Assembly: GCA_963681505.1 (NCBI GenBank)
Contig: OY811972.1
Span: 62,001 to 126,000 of the forward strand
Source: Eunapius fragilis
Lineage: Eukaryota; Porifera; Demospongiae; Spongillida; Spongillidae
Length of the DNA: 64,000 bases
Direction of reading: 5' to 3'
This document shows, one piece after another, positions 34,410-47,900 of this stretch; positions within the stretch are counted from its first letter, which is position 1, and every line of letters starts with the position of its first letter. Below the pieces are notes generated by a model. The model did not search any database and was not told the DNA's origin. It saw nothing but the letters and a program-made list of their open reading frames with translations. The translations under genes and the position numbers were made by a program.

Positions 34410-36407
34410 ATGTATGGGTGGGAACCTACTTTTGAATCGCTTGGTAAACCCATACCAAAGCACGTATGCTCGGGGTGGTATTAAAAACAGATAGAGGAGT
34501 GGTTACTGCTATCTTCCAAATGTGCAGTAGTTTGCTCATATTGCATGTCTCATCAACACCTCGATGCTGAGATAGTCAAAAATTTCCCATAGAAATGTAT
34601 GCGTGGGAACCTACTTTTGAATCGCTTGGTAAACCCATACCAAAGCTGGTATGCTAGGGGTGGCATTTAAAACAGATAGAGGAGTGGTTACTGCTATCTT
34701 TTATGTGTGCAGTGGTTTACTCATATTGCATGTCTCATCAACACCTCGATGCTAAGATAGTCAAAAATTTCCCATAGAAATGTATGGGTGGGAACCTACT
34801 TTTGAATCGCTTGGTAAACCCATACCAAAGCAGGTATGCTCGGGGTGGCATTATAAGGAGATAGAGGAGTGGTTACCGCTATCTTCCATGTGTGCAGTGG
34901 TTTGCTCATATTGCATGTCTCATCAACACCTCGATGCTAAGATAGTCAATATTTCCCTTAGAGATGTATGGGTGGTTTCCAATAGGAATGTATGGGTGGG
35001 AACCTACTTTTGAATCGCTTGATTAACCCATACCGAAGCAGGTATGCTCGGGGTGGCATTTAAAACAGATAGAGGAGTGGTTACTGCTATCTTCCATGTG
35101 TGCAGTGGTTTGCTCATATTGCATGTCTCATCAACACCTCGATGCTAAGATAGTCAAAAATTTCCCATAGAAATGTATGGGTGGGAACCTACTTTTGAAT
35201 CGCTTGGTAAACCCATACCAAAGCAGGTATGCTCGGGGTGGCATTAAAAGGAGATAGAGGAGTGGTTACTGCTATCTTTTATGTGTGCAGTGGTTTACTC
35301 ATATTGCATGTCTGATCAACACCTCGATGCTAAGATAGTCAAAAATTTCCCATAGAAATGTATGGGTGGGAACCTACTTTTGAATCGCTTGGTAAACCCA
35401 TACCAAAGCAGGTATGCTCGGGGTGGCATTAAAAGGAGATAGAGGAGTGGTTACCGCTATCTTCCATGTGTGCAGTGGTTTGCTCATATTGCATGTCTCA
35501 TCAACACCTCGATGCTAAGATAGTCAATATTTCCCTTAGAGATGTATGGGTGGTTTCCCATAGGAATGTATGGGTGGGAACCTACTTTTGAATCGCTTGG
35601 TTAACCCATACCGAAGCAGGTATGCTCAGGGTGGCATTTAAAACAGATAGAGGAGTGGTTACTGCTATCTTCCATGTGTGCAGTGGTTTGCTCATATTGC
35701 ATGTCTCATCAACACCTCGATGCTAAGATAGTCAAAAATTTCCCATAGAAATGTATGGGTGGGAACCTACTTTTGAATCGCTTGGTAAACCCATACCAAA
35801 GCAGGTATGCTCGGGGTGGCATTAAAAGGAGATAGAGGAGTGGTTACTGCTATCTTCCATGTGTGCAGTGGTTTGCTCATATTGCATGTCTCATCAACAC
35901 CTCGATGCTAAGATAGTCAATATTTCCCTTAGAGATGTATGGGTGGTTTCCCATAGGAATGTATGGGTGGGAACCTACTTTTGAATCGCTTGGTTAACCC
36001 ATACCGAAGCAGGTATGCTCGGGGTGGCATTTAAAACAGATAGAGGAATGATTACTGCTATCTTCCAAGTGTGCAGTGGTCTGCTCATATTGCATGTCTC
36101 ATCAACACCTCGATGCTAAGATAGTCAAAAATTTCCCATAGACATGTATGGGTGGGAACCTACTTTTGAATCGCTTGGTAAACCCATACCAAAGCTGGTA
36201 TGCTAGGGGTGGCATTTAAAACAGATAGAGGAGTGGTTACTGCTATCTTTTATGTGTGCAGTGATTTACTCATATTGCATGTCTCATCAACACCTCGATG
36301 CTAAGATAGTCAAAAATATCCCATAGAAATGTATGGGTGGGAACCTACTTTTGAATCGCTTGGTAAACCCATACCAAAGCAGGTATGCTCGGGGTGGCAT
36401 TAAAAGG
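34410..36407 (+). repeat. 12-mer-derived block, rearranged
   Basis: Monomers from 34410 to 35958 follow the 12-mer order and align with 16636 onward at offset about 17774. At 35959 the B has the full GATGTATGGG where B' is expected. The monomer at 36329 is a hybrid: A1-like GCAGGTATG and ATTAAAAGGAG, then A3-like CCAAGTGTGCAGTAG. It marks the edge of the 8533-bp duplication. Confidence 0.8.
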
Positions 36408-38140
36408 AGATAGAGGAGTGGTTACTGCTATCTTCCAAGTGTGCAGTAGTTTGCTCATATTGCATGTCTCATCAACACCTCGATGCTAAGATAGTCAAAA
36501 ATTTCCCATAGAAATGTATGGGTGGGAACCTACTTTTGAATCGCTTGGTAAACCCATACCAAAGCTGGTATGCTAGGGGTGGCATTTAAAACAGATAGAG
36601 GAGTGGTTACTGCTATCTTTTATGTGTGCAGTGGTTTACTCATATTGCATGTCTCATCAACACCTCGATGCTAAGATAGTCAAAAATTTCCCATAGAAAT
36701 GTATGGGTGGGAACCTACTTTTGAATCGCTTGGTAAACCCATACCAAAGCAGGTATGCTCGGGGTGGCATTATAAGGAGATAGAGGAGTGGTTACCGCTA
36801 TCTTCCATGTGTGCAGTGGTTTGCTCATATTGCATGTCTCATCAACACCTCGATGCTAAGATAGTCAATATCTCCCTTAGAGATGTATGGGTGGTTTCCC
36901 ATAGGAATGTATGGGTGGGAACCTACTTTTGAATCGCTTGGTTAACCCATACCGAAGCAGGTATGCTCGGGGTGGCATTTAAAACAGATAGAGGAGTGGT
37001 TACTGCTATCTTCCATGTGTGCAGTGGTTTGCTCATATTGCATGTCTCATCAACACCTCGATGCTAAGATAGTCAAAAATTTCACATAGAAATGTATGGG
37101 TGGGAACCTACTTTTGAATCGCTTGGTAAACCCATACCAAAGCAGGTATGCTCGGGGTGGCATTAAAAGGAGATAGAGGAGTGGTTACTGCTATCTTTTA
37201 TGTGTGCAGTGGTTTACTCATATTGCATGTCTGATCAACACCTCGATGCTAAGATAGTCAAAAATTTCCCATAGAAATGTATGGGTGGGAACCTACTTTT
37301 GAATCGCTTGGTAAACCCATACCAAAGCAGGTATGCTCGGGGTGGCATTAAAAGGAGATAGAGGAGTGGTTACCGCTATCTTCCATGTGTGCAGTGGTTT
37401 GCTCATATTGCATGTCTCATCAACACCTCGATGCTAAGATAGTCAATATTTCCCTTAGAGATGTATGGGTGGTTTCCCATAGGAATGTATGGGTGGGAAC
37501 CTACTTTTGAATCGCTTGGTTAACCCATACCGAAGCAGGTATGCTCGGGGAGGCATTTAAAACAGATAGAGGAGTGGTTACTGCTATCTTCCATGTGTGC
37601 AGTGGTTTGCTCATATTGCATGTCTCATCAACACCTCGATGCTAAGATAGTCAAAAATTTCCCATAGAAATGTATGGGTGGGAACCTACTTTTCAATCGC
37701 TTGGTAAACCCATACCAAAGCAGGTATGCTCGGGGTGGCATTAAAAGGAGATAGAGGAGTGGTTACTGCTATCTTCCATGTGTGCAGTGGTTTGCTCATA
37801 TTGCATGTCTCATCAACACCTCGATGCTAAGAGAGTCAATATTTCCCTTAGAGATGTTGGGTGGTTTCCCATATGAATGTATGGGTGGGAACCTACTTTT
37901 AAATCGCTTGGTTAACCCATACCGAAGCAGGTATGCTCGGGGTGGCATTTAAAACAGATAGAGGAATGGTTACTGCTATCTTCCAAGTGTGCAGTGGTTT
38001 GCTCATATTGCATGTCTCATCAACACCTCGATGCTAAGATAGTCAAAAATTTCCCATAGAAATGTATGGGTGGGAACCTACTTTTGAATCGCTTGGTAAA
38101 CCCATTCCAAAGCAGGTATGCTCGGGGTGGCATTAAAAGG

Positions 38141-40869
38141 AGATAGAGGAGTGGTTACTGCTATCTTCCATGTGTGCAGTGGTTTGCTCATATTGCATGT
38201 CTCATCAACACCTCGATGCTAAGATAGTCAATATTTCCCTTAGAGATGTATGGGTGGTTTCCCATAGGAATGTATGGGTGGGAACCTACTTTTGAATCGC
38301 TTGGTTAACCCATACCGAAGCAGGTATGCTCGGGGTGGCATTTAAAACAGATAGAGGAATGGTTACTGCTATCTTCCAAGTGTGCAGTGGTCTGCTCATA
38401 TTGCATGTCTCATCAACACCTCGATGCTAAGATAGTCAAAAATTTCCCATAGACATGTATGGGTGGGAACCTACTTTTGAATCGCTTGGTAAACCCATAC
38501 CAAAGCTGGTATGCTAGGGGTGGCATTTAAAACAGATAGAGGAGTGGTTACTGCTATCTTTTATGTGTGCAGTGGTTTACTCATATTGCATGTCTCATCA
38601 ACACCTCGATACTAAGATAGTCAAAAATTTCCCATAGAAATGTATGGGTGGGAACCTACTTTTGAATCGCTTGGTAAACCCATACCAAAGCACGTATGCT
38701 CGGGGTGGTATTTAAAACAGATAGAGGAGTGGTTACTGCTATCTTTCATGTGTGCAGTGGTTTGCTCACATTGCATGTGTCATCAACACCTCGATGCTAA
38801 GATAGTCAATATTTCCCATAGAGATGTATGGGTGGTTTCCCATAGGAATGTATCGGTGGGAACCTACTTTTGAATCGCTTGGTTAACCCATACCGAAGCA
38901 GGTATGCTCGGGGTGGCATTTAAAACAGATACAGGAGTGGTTACTGCTATCTTCCAAGAGTGCAGTGGTTTGCTCATTTTGCATGTCTAATCAACACCTC
39001 GATGCTAAGGTAGTCAATACTACCCATAGAGATGTATGGGTGGTTTCTTATAGGAATGTATGGGTGGGAACCTACTTTTGAATCGCTTGGTTAACCCATA
39101 CCGAAGCAGGTATGCTCGGGGTGGCAATTATAACAGTTGGAGGAGTGGTTTCTGCTATCTTCCAAGAGTTCAGTGGTTTGCTCATATTGCAAGTCTCATC
39201 AACACCTCGATGCTAAGATAGTCAAAAATTTCCCATAGAAATGTATGGGTGGGAACCTACTTTTGAATCGCCTGGTAAACCCATACCAAAGCAGAAGTGC
39301 TCGGGGTGGCATTTAAAGGAGATAGAGGAGTGGTTACTGCTATCTTCCATGTGTGCAGTGGTTTACTCATATTGCATGTCTCATCAACACCTCGATGCTA
39401 AGATAGTCAATATTTCCCTTAGAGATGTATGGGTGGTTTCACACAGGAATGTATGGGTGGGAACCTACTTTTGAATCGCTTGGTTAACCCATACCGAAGC
39501 AGGTATGCTCGGGGTGGCATTTAAAACAGATAGAGGAATGGTTACTGCTATCTTCCAAATGTGCAGTGGTTTGCTCATATTGCATGTCTCATCAACACCT
39601 CGATGCTAAGATAGACAAAAATTTTCCCATAGAAATGTATGGGTGGGAACCTACTTTTGAATCGCTTGGTAAACCCATACCAAAGCAGGTATGCTCGGGG
39701 TTGCATTAAAAGGCGATAGAGGAGTGGTTACTGCTATCTTCCATGTGTGCAGTGGTTTGCTCGTATTGCATGTCTCATCAACACCTCGATGCTAAGATAG
39801 TCAATATTTCCCATAGAGATGTATGGGTGGTTTCCCATAGGAATGTATGGGTGGGAACCTACTTTTGAATCGCTTGGTTAACCCATACCGAAGCTGGTAT
39901 GCTCGGGGTGGCATTTGAAACAAATAGAGGAATGGTTACTGCTATCTTCCAAGTGTGCAGTAGTTTGCTCATATTGCATGTCTCATCAACACCTCGATGC
40001 TAAGATAGTCAAAAATTTCCCTTAGAAATGTATGGGTGGGAACCTACTTTTGAATCGCTTGGTAAACCCATACCAAAGCTGGTATGCTAGGGGTGGCATT
40101 TAAAACAGATAGAGGAGTGGTTACTGCTATCTTTTATGTGTGCAGTGGTTTACTCATATTGCATGTCTCATCAACACCTCGATGCTAAGATAGTCAAAAA
40201 TTTCCCATAGAAATGTATGGGTGGGAACCTACTTTTGAATCGCTTGGTAAACCCATACCAAAGCACGTATGCTCGGGGTGGTATTAAAAACAGATAGAGG
40301 AGTGGTTACTGCTATCTTCCAAGTGTGCAGTAGTTTGCTCATATTGCATGTCTCATCAACACCTCGATGCTAAGATAGTCAAAAATTTCCCATAGAAATG
40401 TATGCGTGGGAACCTACTTTTGAATCGCTTGGTAAACCCATACCAAAGCTGGTATGCTAGGGGTGGCATTTAAAACAGATAGAGGAGTGGTTACTGCTAT
40501 CTTTTATGTGTGCAGTGGTTTACTCATATTGCATGTCTCATCAACACCTCGATGCTAAGATAGTCAAAAATTTCCCATAGAAATGTATGGGTGGGAACCT
40601 ACTTTTGAATCGCTTGGTAAACCCATACCAAAGCAGGTATGCTCGGGGTGGCATTATAAGGAGATAGAGGAGTGGTTACCGCTATCTTCCATGTGTGCAG
40701 TGGTTTGCTCATATTGCATGTCTCATCAACACCTCGATGCTAAGATAGTCAATATTTCCCTTAGAGATGTATGGGTGGTTTCCCATAGGAATGTATGGGT
40801 GGGAACCTACTTTTGAATCGCTTGATTAACCCATACCGAAGCAGGTATGCTCGGGGTGGCATTTAAAAC
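38141..40869 (+). repeat. 2729-bp tandem duplication, copy 1
   Basis: This is a 14-monomer unit (3+7+4) with six long monomers and one extra base. It contains C-type monomers (GTATCGGTGGG, GATACAGG, CAGAAGTGC) next to 12-mer monomers (GTATGCGTGGG, CATTATAAGG), so the two block types are fused. It shares TCACATTGCATGTGTC near 38767 with its three relatives. Confidence 0.88.
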
Positions 40870-43598
40870 AGATAGAGGAGTGGTTACTGCTATCTTCCAT
40901 GTGTGCAGTGGTTTGCTCATATTGCATGTCTCATCAACACCTCGATGCTAAGATAGTCAATATTTCCCTTAGAGATGTATGGGTGGTTTCCCATAGGAAT
41001 GTATGGGTGGGAACCTACTTTTGAATCGCTTGGTTAACCCATACCGAAGCAGGTATGCTCGGGGTGGCATTTAAAACAGATAGAGGAATGGTTACTGCTA
41101 TCTTCCAAGTGTGCAGTGGTCTGCTCATATTGCATGTCTCATCAACACCTCGATGCTAAGATAGTCAAAAATTTCCCATAGACATGTATGGGTGGGAACC
41201 TACTTTTGAATCGCTTGGTAAACCCATACCAAAGCTGGTATGCTAGGGGTGGCATTTAAAACAGATAGAGGAGTGGTTACTGCTATCTTTTATGTGTGCA
41301 GTGGTTTACTCATATTGCATGTCTCATCAACACCTCGATGCTAAGATAGTCAAAAATTTCCCATAGAAATGTATGGGTGGGAACCTACTTTTGAATCGCT
41401 TGGTAAACCCATACCAAAGCACGTATGCTCGGGGTGGTATTTAAAACAGATAGAGGAGTGGTTACTGCTATCTTTCATGTGTGCAGTGGTTTGCTCACAT
41501 TGCATGTGTCATCAACACCTCGATGCTAAGATAGTCAATATTTCCCATAGAGATGTATGGGTGGTTTCCCATAGGAATGTATCGGTGGGAACCTACTTTT
41601 GAATCGCTTGGTTAACCCATACCGAAGCAGGTATGCTCGGGGTGGCATTTAAAACAGATACAGGAGTGGTTACTGCTATCTTCCAAGAGTGCAGTGGTTT
41701 GCTCATTTTGCATGTCTAATCAACACCTCGATGCTAAGGTAGTCAATACTACCCATAGAGATGTATGGGTGGTTTCTTATAGGAATGTATGGGTGGGAAC
41801 CTACTTTTGAATCGCTTGGTTAACCCATACCGAAGCAGGTATGCTCGGGGTGGCAATTATAACAGTTGGAGGAGTGGTTTCTGCTATCTTCCAAGAGTTC
41901 AGTGGTTTGCTCATATTGCAAGTCTCATCAACACCTCGATGCTAAGATAGTCAAAAATTTCCCATAGAAATGTATGGGTGGGAACCTACTTTTGAATCGC
42001 CTGGTAAACCCATACCAAAGCAGAAGTGCTCGGGGTGGCATTTAAAGGAGATAGAGGAGTGGTTACTGCTATCTTCCATGTGTGCAGTGGTTTACTCATA
42101 TTGCATGTCTCATCAACACCTCGATGCTAAGATAGTCAATATTTCCCTTAGAGATGTATGGGTGGTTTCACACAGGAATGTATGGGTGGGAACCTACTTT
42201 TGAATCGCTTGGTTAACCCATACCGAAGCAGGTATGCTCGGGGTGGCATTTAAAACAGATAGAGGAATGGTTACTGCTATCTTCCAAATGTGCAGTGGTT
42301 TGCTCATATTGCATGTCTCATCAACACCTCGATGCTAAGATAGACAAAAATTTTCCCATAGAAATGTATGGGTGGGAACCTACTTTTGAATCGCTTGGTA
42401 AACCCATACCAAAGCAGGTATGCTCGGGGTTGCATTAAAAGGCGATAGAGGAGTGGTTACTGCTATCTTCCATGTGTGCAGTGGTTTGCTCATATTGCAT
42501 GTCTCATCAACACCTCGATGCTAAGATAGTCAATATTTCCCATAGAGATGTATGGGTGGTTTCCCATAGGAATGTATGGGTGGGAACCTACTTTTGAATC
42601 GCTTGGTTAACCCATACCGAAGCTGGTATGCTCGGGGTGGCATTTGAAACAAATAGAGGAATGGTTACTGCTATCTTCCAAGTGTGCAGTAGTTTGCTCA
42701 TATTGCATGTCTCATCAACACCTCGATGCTAAGATAGTCAAAAATTTCCCTTAGAAATGTATGGGTGGGAACCTACTTTTGAATCGCTTGGTAAACCCAT
42801 ACCAAAGCTGGTATGCTAGGGGTGGCATTTAAAACAGATAGAGGAGTGGTTACTGCTATCTTTTATGTGTGCAGTGGTTTACTCATATTGCATGTCTCAT
42901 CAACACCTCGATGCTAATATAGTCAAAAATTTCCCATAGAAATGTATGGGTGGGAACCTACTTTTGAATCGCTTGGTAAACCCATACCAAAGCACGTATG
43001 CTCGGGGTGGTATTAAAAACAGATAGAGGAGTGGTTACTGCTATCTTCCAAGTGTGCAGTAGTTTGCTCATATTGCATGTCTCATCAACACCTCGATGCT
43101 AAGATAGTCAAAAATTTCCCATAGAAATGTATGCGTGGGAACCTACTTTTGAATCGCTTGGTAAACCCATACCAAAGCTGGTATGCTAGGGGTGGCATTT
43201 AAAACAGATAGAGGAGTGGTTACTGCTATCTTTTATGTGTGCAGTGGTTTACTCATATTGCATGTCTCATCAACACCTCGATGCTAAGATAGTCAAAAAT
43301 TTCCCATAGAAATGTATGGGTGGGAACCTACTTTTGAATCGCTTGGTAAACCCATACCAAAGCAGGTATGCTCGGGGTGGCATTATAAGGAGATAGAGGA
43401 GTGGTTACCGCTATCTTCCATGTGTGCAGTGGTTTGCTCATATTGCATGTCTCATCAACACCTCGATGCTAAGATAGTCAATATTTCCCTTAGAGATGTA
43501 TGGGTGGTTTCCCATAGGAATGTATGGGTGGGAACCTACTTTTGAATCGCTTGATTAACCCATACCGAAGCAGGTATGCTCGGGGTGGCATTTAAAAC
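40870..43598 (+). repeat. 2729-bp tandem duplication, copy 2
   Basis: It repeats 38141-40869. The junction is within 40870-40963, where both parents are identical. The private change GCTAATATAG (T at 42918) is absent from copy 1 but present at the equivalent place in the second 8533-bp copy. Confidence 0.88.
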
Positions 43599-44110
43599 AG
43601 ATAGAGGAGTGGTTACTGCTATCTTCCATGTGTGCAGTGGTTTGCTCATATTGCATGTCTCATCAACACCTCGATGCTAAGATAGTCAAAAATTTCCCAT
43701 AGAAATGTATGGGTGGGAACCTACTTTTGAATCGCTTGGTAAACCCATACCAAAGCAGGTATGCTCGGGGTGGCATTAAAAGGAGATAGAGGAGTGGTTA
43801 CTGCTATCTTTTATGTGTGCAGTGGTTTACTCATATTGCATGTCTGATCAACACCTCGATGCTAAGATAGTCAAAAATTTCCCATAGAAATGTATGGGTG
43901 GGAACCTACTTTTGAATCGCTTGGTAAACCCATACCAAAGCAGGTATGCTCGGGGTGGCATTAAAAGGAGATAGAGGAGTGGTTACCGCTATCTTCCATG
44001 TGTGCAGTGGTTTGCTCATATTGCATGTCTCATCAACACCTCGATGCTAAGATAGTCAATATTTCCCTTAGAGATGTATGGGTGGTTTCCCATAGGAATG
44101 TATGGGTGGG

Positions 44111-44940
44111 AACCTACTTTTGAATCGCTTGGTTAACCCATACCGAAGCAGGTATGCTCGGGTTGGCATTTAAAACAGATAGAGGAATGGTTACTGCTAT
44201 CTTCCAAATGTGCAGTGGTTTGCTCATATTGCATGTCTCATCAACACCTCGATGCTAAGATAGACAAAAATTTTCCCATAGAAATGTATGGGTGGGAACC
44301 TACTTTTGAATCGCTTGGTAAACCCATACCAAAGCAGGTATGCTCGGGGTTGCATTAAAAGGCGATAGAGGAGTGGTTACTGCTATCTTCCATGTGTGCA
44401 GTGGTTTGCTCATATTGCATGTCTCATCAACACCTCGATGCTAAGATAGTCAATATTTCCCTTAGAGATGTATGGGTGGTTTCCCATAGGAATGTATGGG
44501 TGGGAACCTACTTTTGAATCGCTTGGTTAACCCATACCGAAGCTGGTATGCTCGGGGTGGCATTTGAAACAAATAGAGGAATGGTTACTGCTATCTTCCA
44601 AGTGTGCAGTAGTTTGCTCATATTGCATGTCTCATCAACACCTCGATGCTAAGATAGTCAAAAATTTCCCTTAGAAATGTATGGGTGGGAACCTACTTTT
44701 GAATCGCTTGGTAAACCCATACCAAAGCTGGTATGCTAGGGGTGGCATTTAAAACAGATAGAGGAGTGGTTACTGCTATCTTTTATGTGTGCAGTGGTTT
44801 ACTCATATTGCATGTCTCATCAACACCTCGATGCTAAGATAGTCAAAAATTTCCCATAGAAATGTATGGGTGGGAACCTACTTTTGAATCGCTTGGTAAA
44901 CCCATACCAAAGCACGTATGCTCGGGGTGGTATTAAAAAC
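44111..44940 (+). repeat. Segment between the 8533-bp copies, copied from 1920 bp upstream
   Basis: This stretch has no counterpart after 52643 at the 8533 offset, but matches 42191-43020 at offset 1920, including ACAAAAATTTTCCC, GGGGTTGCATT with GGCGATAG, and ATTTGAAACAAATAG. At 44462 it has CCCTTAGAG where the source at 42542 has CCCATAGAG. It has the private GCTCGGGTTGGC near 44158. Confidence 0.8.
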
Positions 44941-47900
44941 AGATAGAGGAGTGGTTACTGCTATCTTCCAAGTGTGCAGTAGTTTGCTCATATTGCATGT
45001 CTCATCAACACCTCGATGCTAAGATAGTCAAAAATTTCCCATAGAAATGTATGGGTGGGAACCTACTTTTGAATCGCTTGGTAAACCCATACCAAAGCTG
45101 GTATGCTAGGGGTGGCATTTAAAACAGATAGAGGAGTGGTTACTGCTATCTTTTATGTGTGCAGTGGTTTACTCATATTGCATGTCTCATCAACACCTCG
45201 ATGCTAAGATAGTCAAAAATTTCCCATAGAAATGTATGGGTGGGAACCTACTTTTGAATCGCTTGGTAAACCCATACCAAAGCAGGTATGCTCGGGGTGG
45301 CATTATAAGGAGATAGAGGAGTGGTTACCGCTATCTTCCATGTGTGCAGTGGTTTGCTCATATTGCATGTCTCATCAACACCTCGATGCTAAGATAGTCA
45401 ATATCTCCCTTAGAGATGTATGGGTGGTTTCCCATAGGAATGTATGGGTGGGAACCTACTTTTGAATCGCTTGGTTAACCCATACCGAAGCAGGTATGCT
45501 CGGGGTGGCATTTAAAACAGATAGAGGAGTGGTTACTGCTATCTTCCATGTGTGCAGTGGTTTGCTCATATTGCATGTCTCATCAACACCTCGATGCTAA
45601 GATAGTCAAAAATTTCACATAGAAATGTATGGGTGGGAACCTACTTTTGAATCGCTTGGTAAACCCATACCAAAGCAGGTATGCTCGGGGTGGCATTAAA
45701 AGGAGATAGAGGAGTGGTTACTGCTATCTTTTATGTGTGCAGTGGTTTACTCATATTGCATGTCTGATCAACACCTCGATGCTAAGATAGTCAAAAATTT
45801 CCCATAGAAATGTATGGGTGGGAACCTACTTTTGAATCGCTTGGTAAACCCATACCAAAGCAGGTATGCTCGGGGTGGCATTAAAAGGAGATAGAGGAGT
45901 GGTTACCGCTATCTTCCATGTGTGCAGTGGTTTGCTCATATTGCATGTCTCATCAACACCTCGATGCTAAGATAGTCAATATTTCCCTTAGAGATGTATT
46001 GGTGGTTTCCCATAGGAATGTATGGGTGGGAACCTACTTTTGAATCGCTTGGTTAACCCATACCGAAGCAGGTATGCTCGGGGAGGCATTTAAAACAGAT
46101 AGAGGAGTGGTTACTGCTATCTTCCATGTGTGCAGTGGTTTGCTCATATTGCATGTCTCATCAACACCTCGATGCTAAGATAGTCAAAAATTTCCCATAG
46201 AAATGTATGGGTGGGAACCTACTTTTCAATCGCTTGGTAAACCCATACCAAAGCAGGTATGCTCGGGGTGGCATTAAAAGGAGATAGAGGAGTGGTTACT
46301 GCTATCTTCCATGTGTGCAGTGGTTTGCTCATATTGCATGTCTCATCAACACCTCGATGCTAAGAGAGTCAATATTTCCCTTAGAGATGTTGGGTGGTTT
46401 CCCATATGAATGTATGGGTGGGAACCTACTTTTAAATCGCTTGGTTAACCCATACCGAAGCAGGTATGCTCGGGGTGGCATTTAAAACAGATAGAGGAAT
46501 GGTTACTGCTATCTTCCAAGTGTGCAGTGGTTTGCTCATATTGCATGTCTCATCAACACCTCGATGCTAAGATAGTCAAAAATTTCCCATAGAAATGTAT
46601 GGGTGGGAACCTACTTTTGAATCGCTTGGTAAACCCATTCCAAAGCAGGTATGCTCGGGGTGGCATTAAAAGGAGATAGAGGAGTGGTTACTGCTATCTT
46701 CCATGTGTGCAGTGGTTTGCTCATATTGCATGTCTCATCAACACCTCGATGCTAAGATAGTCAATATTTCCCTTAGAGATGTATGGGTGGTTTCCCATAG
46801 GAATGTATGGGTGGGAACCTACTTTTGAATCGCTTGGTTAACCCATACCGAAGCAGGTATGCTCGGGGTGGCATTTAAAACAGATAGAGGAATGGTTACT
46901 GCTATCTTCCAAGTGTGCAGTGGTCTGCTCATATTGCATGTCTCATCAACACCTCGATGCTAAGATAGTCAAAAATTTCCCATAGACATGTATGGGTGGG
47001 AACCTACTTTTGAATCGCTTGGTAAACCCATACCAAAGCTGGTATGCTAGGGGTGGCATTTAAAACAGATAGAGGAGTGGTTACTGCTATCTTTTATGTG
47101 TGCAGTGGTTTACTCATATTGCATGTCTCATCAACACCTCGATACTAAGATAGTCAAAAATTTCCCATAGAAATGTATGGGTGGGAACCTACTTTTGAAT
47201 CGCTTGGTAAACCCATACCAAAGCACGTATGCTCGGGGTGGTATTTAAAACAGATAGAGGAGTGGTTACTGCTATCTTTCATGTGTGCAGTGGTTTGCTC
47301 ACATTGCATGTGTCATCAACACCTCGATGCTAAGATAGTCAATATTTCCCATAGAGATGTATGGGTGGTTTCCCATAGGAATGTATCGGTGGGAACCTAC
47401 TTTTGAATCGCTTGGTTAACCCATACCGAAGCAGGTATGCTCGGGGTGGCATTTAAAACAGATACAGGAGTGGTTACTGCTATCTTCCAAGAGTGCAGTG
47501 GTTTGCTCATTTTGCATGTCTAATCAACACCTCGATGCTAAGGTAGTCAATACTACCCATAGAGATGTATGGGTGGTTTCTTATAGGAATGTATGGGTGG
47601 GAACCTACTTTTGAATCGCTTGGTTAACCCATACCGAAGCAGGTATGCTCGGGGTGGCAATTATAACAGTTGGAGGAGTGGTTTCTGCTATCTTCCAAGA
47701 GTTCAGTGGTTTGCTCATATTGCAAGTCTCATCAACACCTCGATGCTAAGATAGTCAAAAATTTCCCATAGAAATGTATGGGTGGGAACCTACTTTTGAA
47801 TCGCCTGGTAAACCCATACCAAAGCAGAAGTGCTCGGGGTGGCATTTAAAGGAGATAGAGGAGTGGTTACTGCTATCTTCCATGTGTGCAGTGGTTTACT

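Larger units (their letters stand above)
36408..44110 (+). repeat. 8533-bp-offset segmental duplication, copy 1 (about 7.7 kb)
   Basis: Every base I compared recurs 8533 bp downstream except for a handful. The first difference to the left is at 36406-36407 (GG against AC), and similarity falls away after about 44110. The offset equals 44 monomers including 17 long ones, plus 2 bp net. Inside are a 10-mer of 1941 bp (36699-38639) and a 2729-bp tandem duplication. Observed differences include 39763 (GCTCGTATTGC against GCTCATATTGC). Confidence 0.9.
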
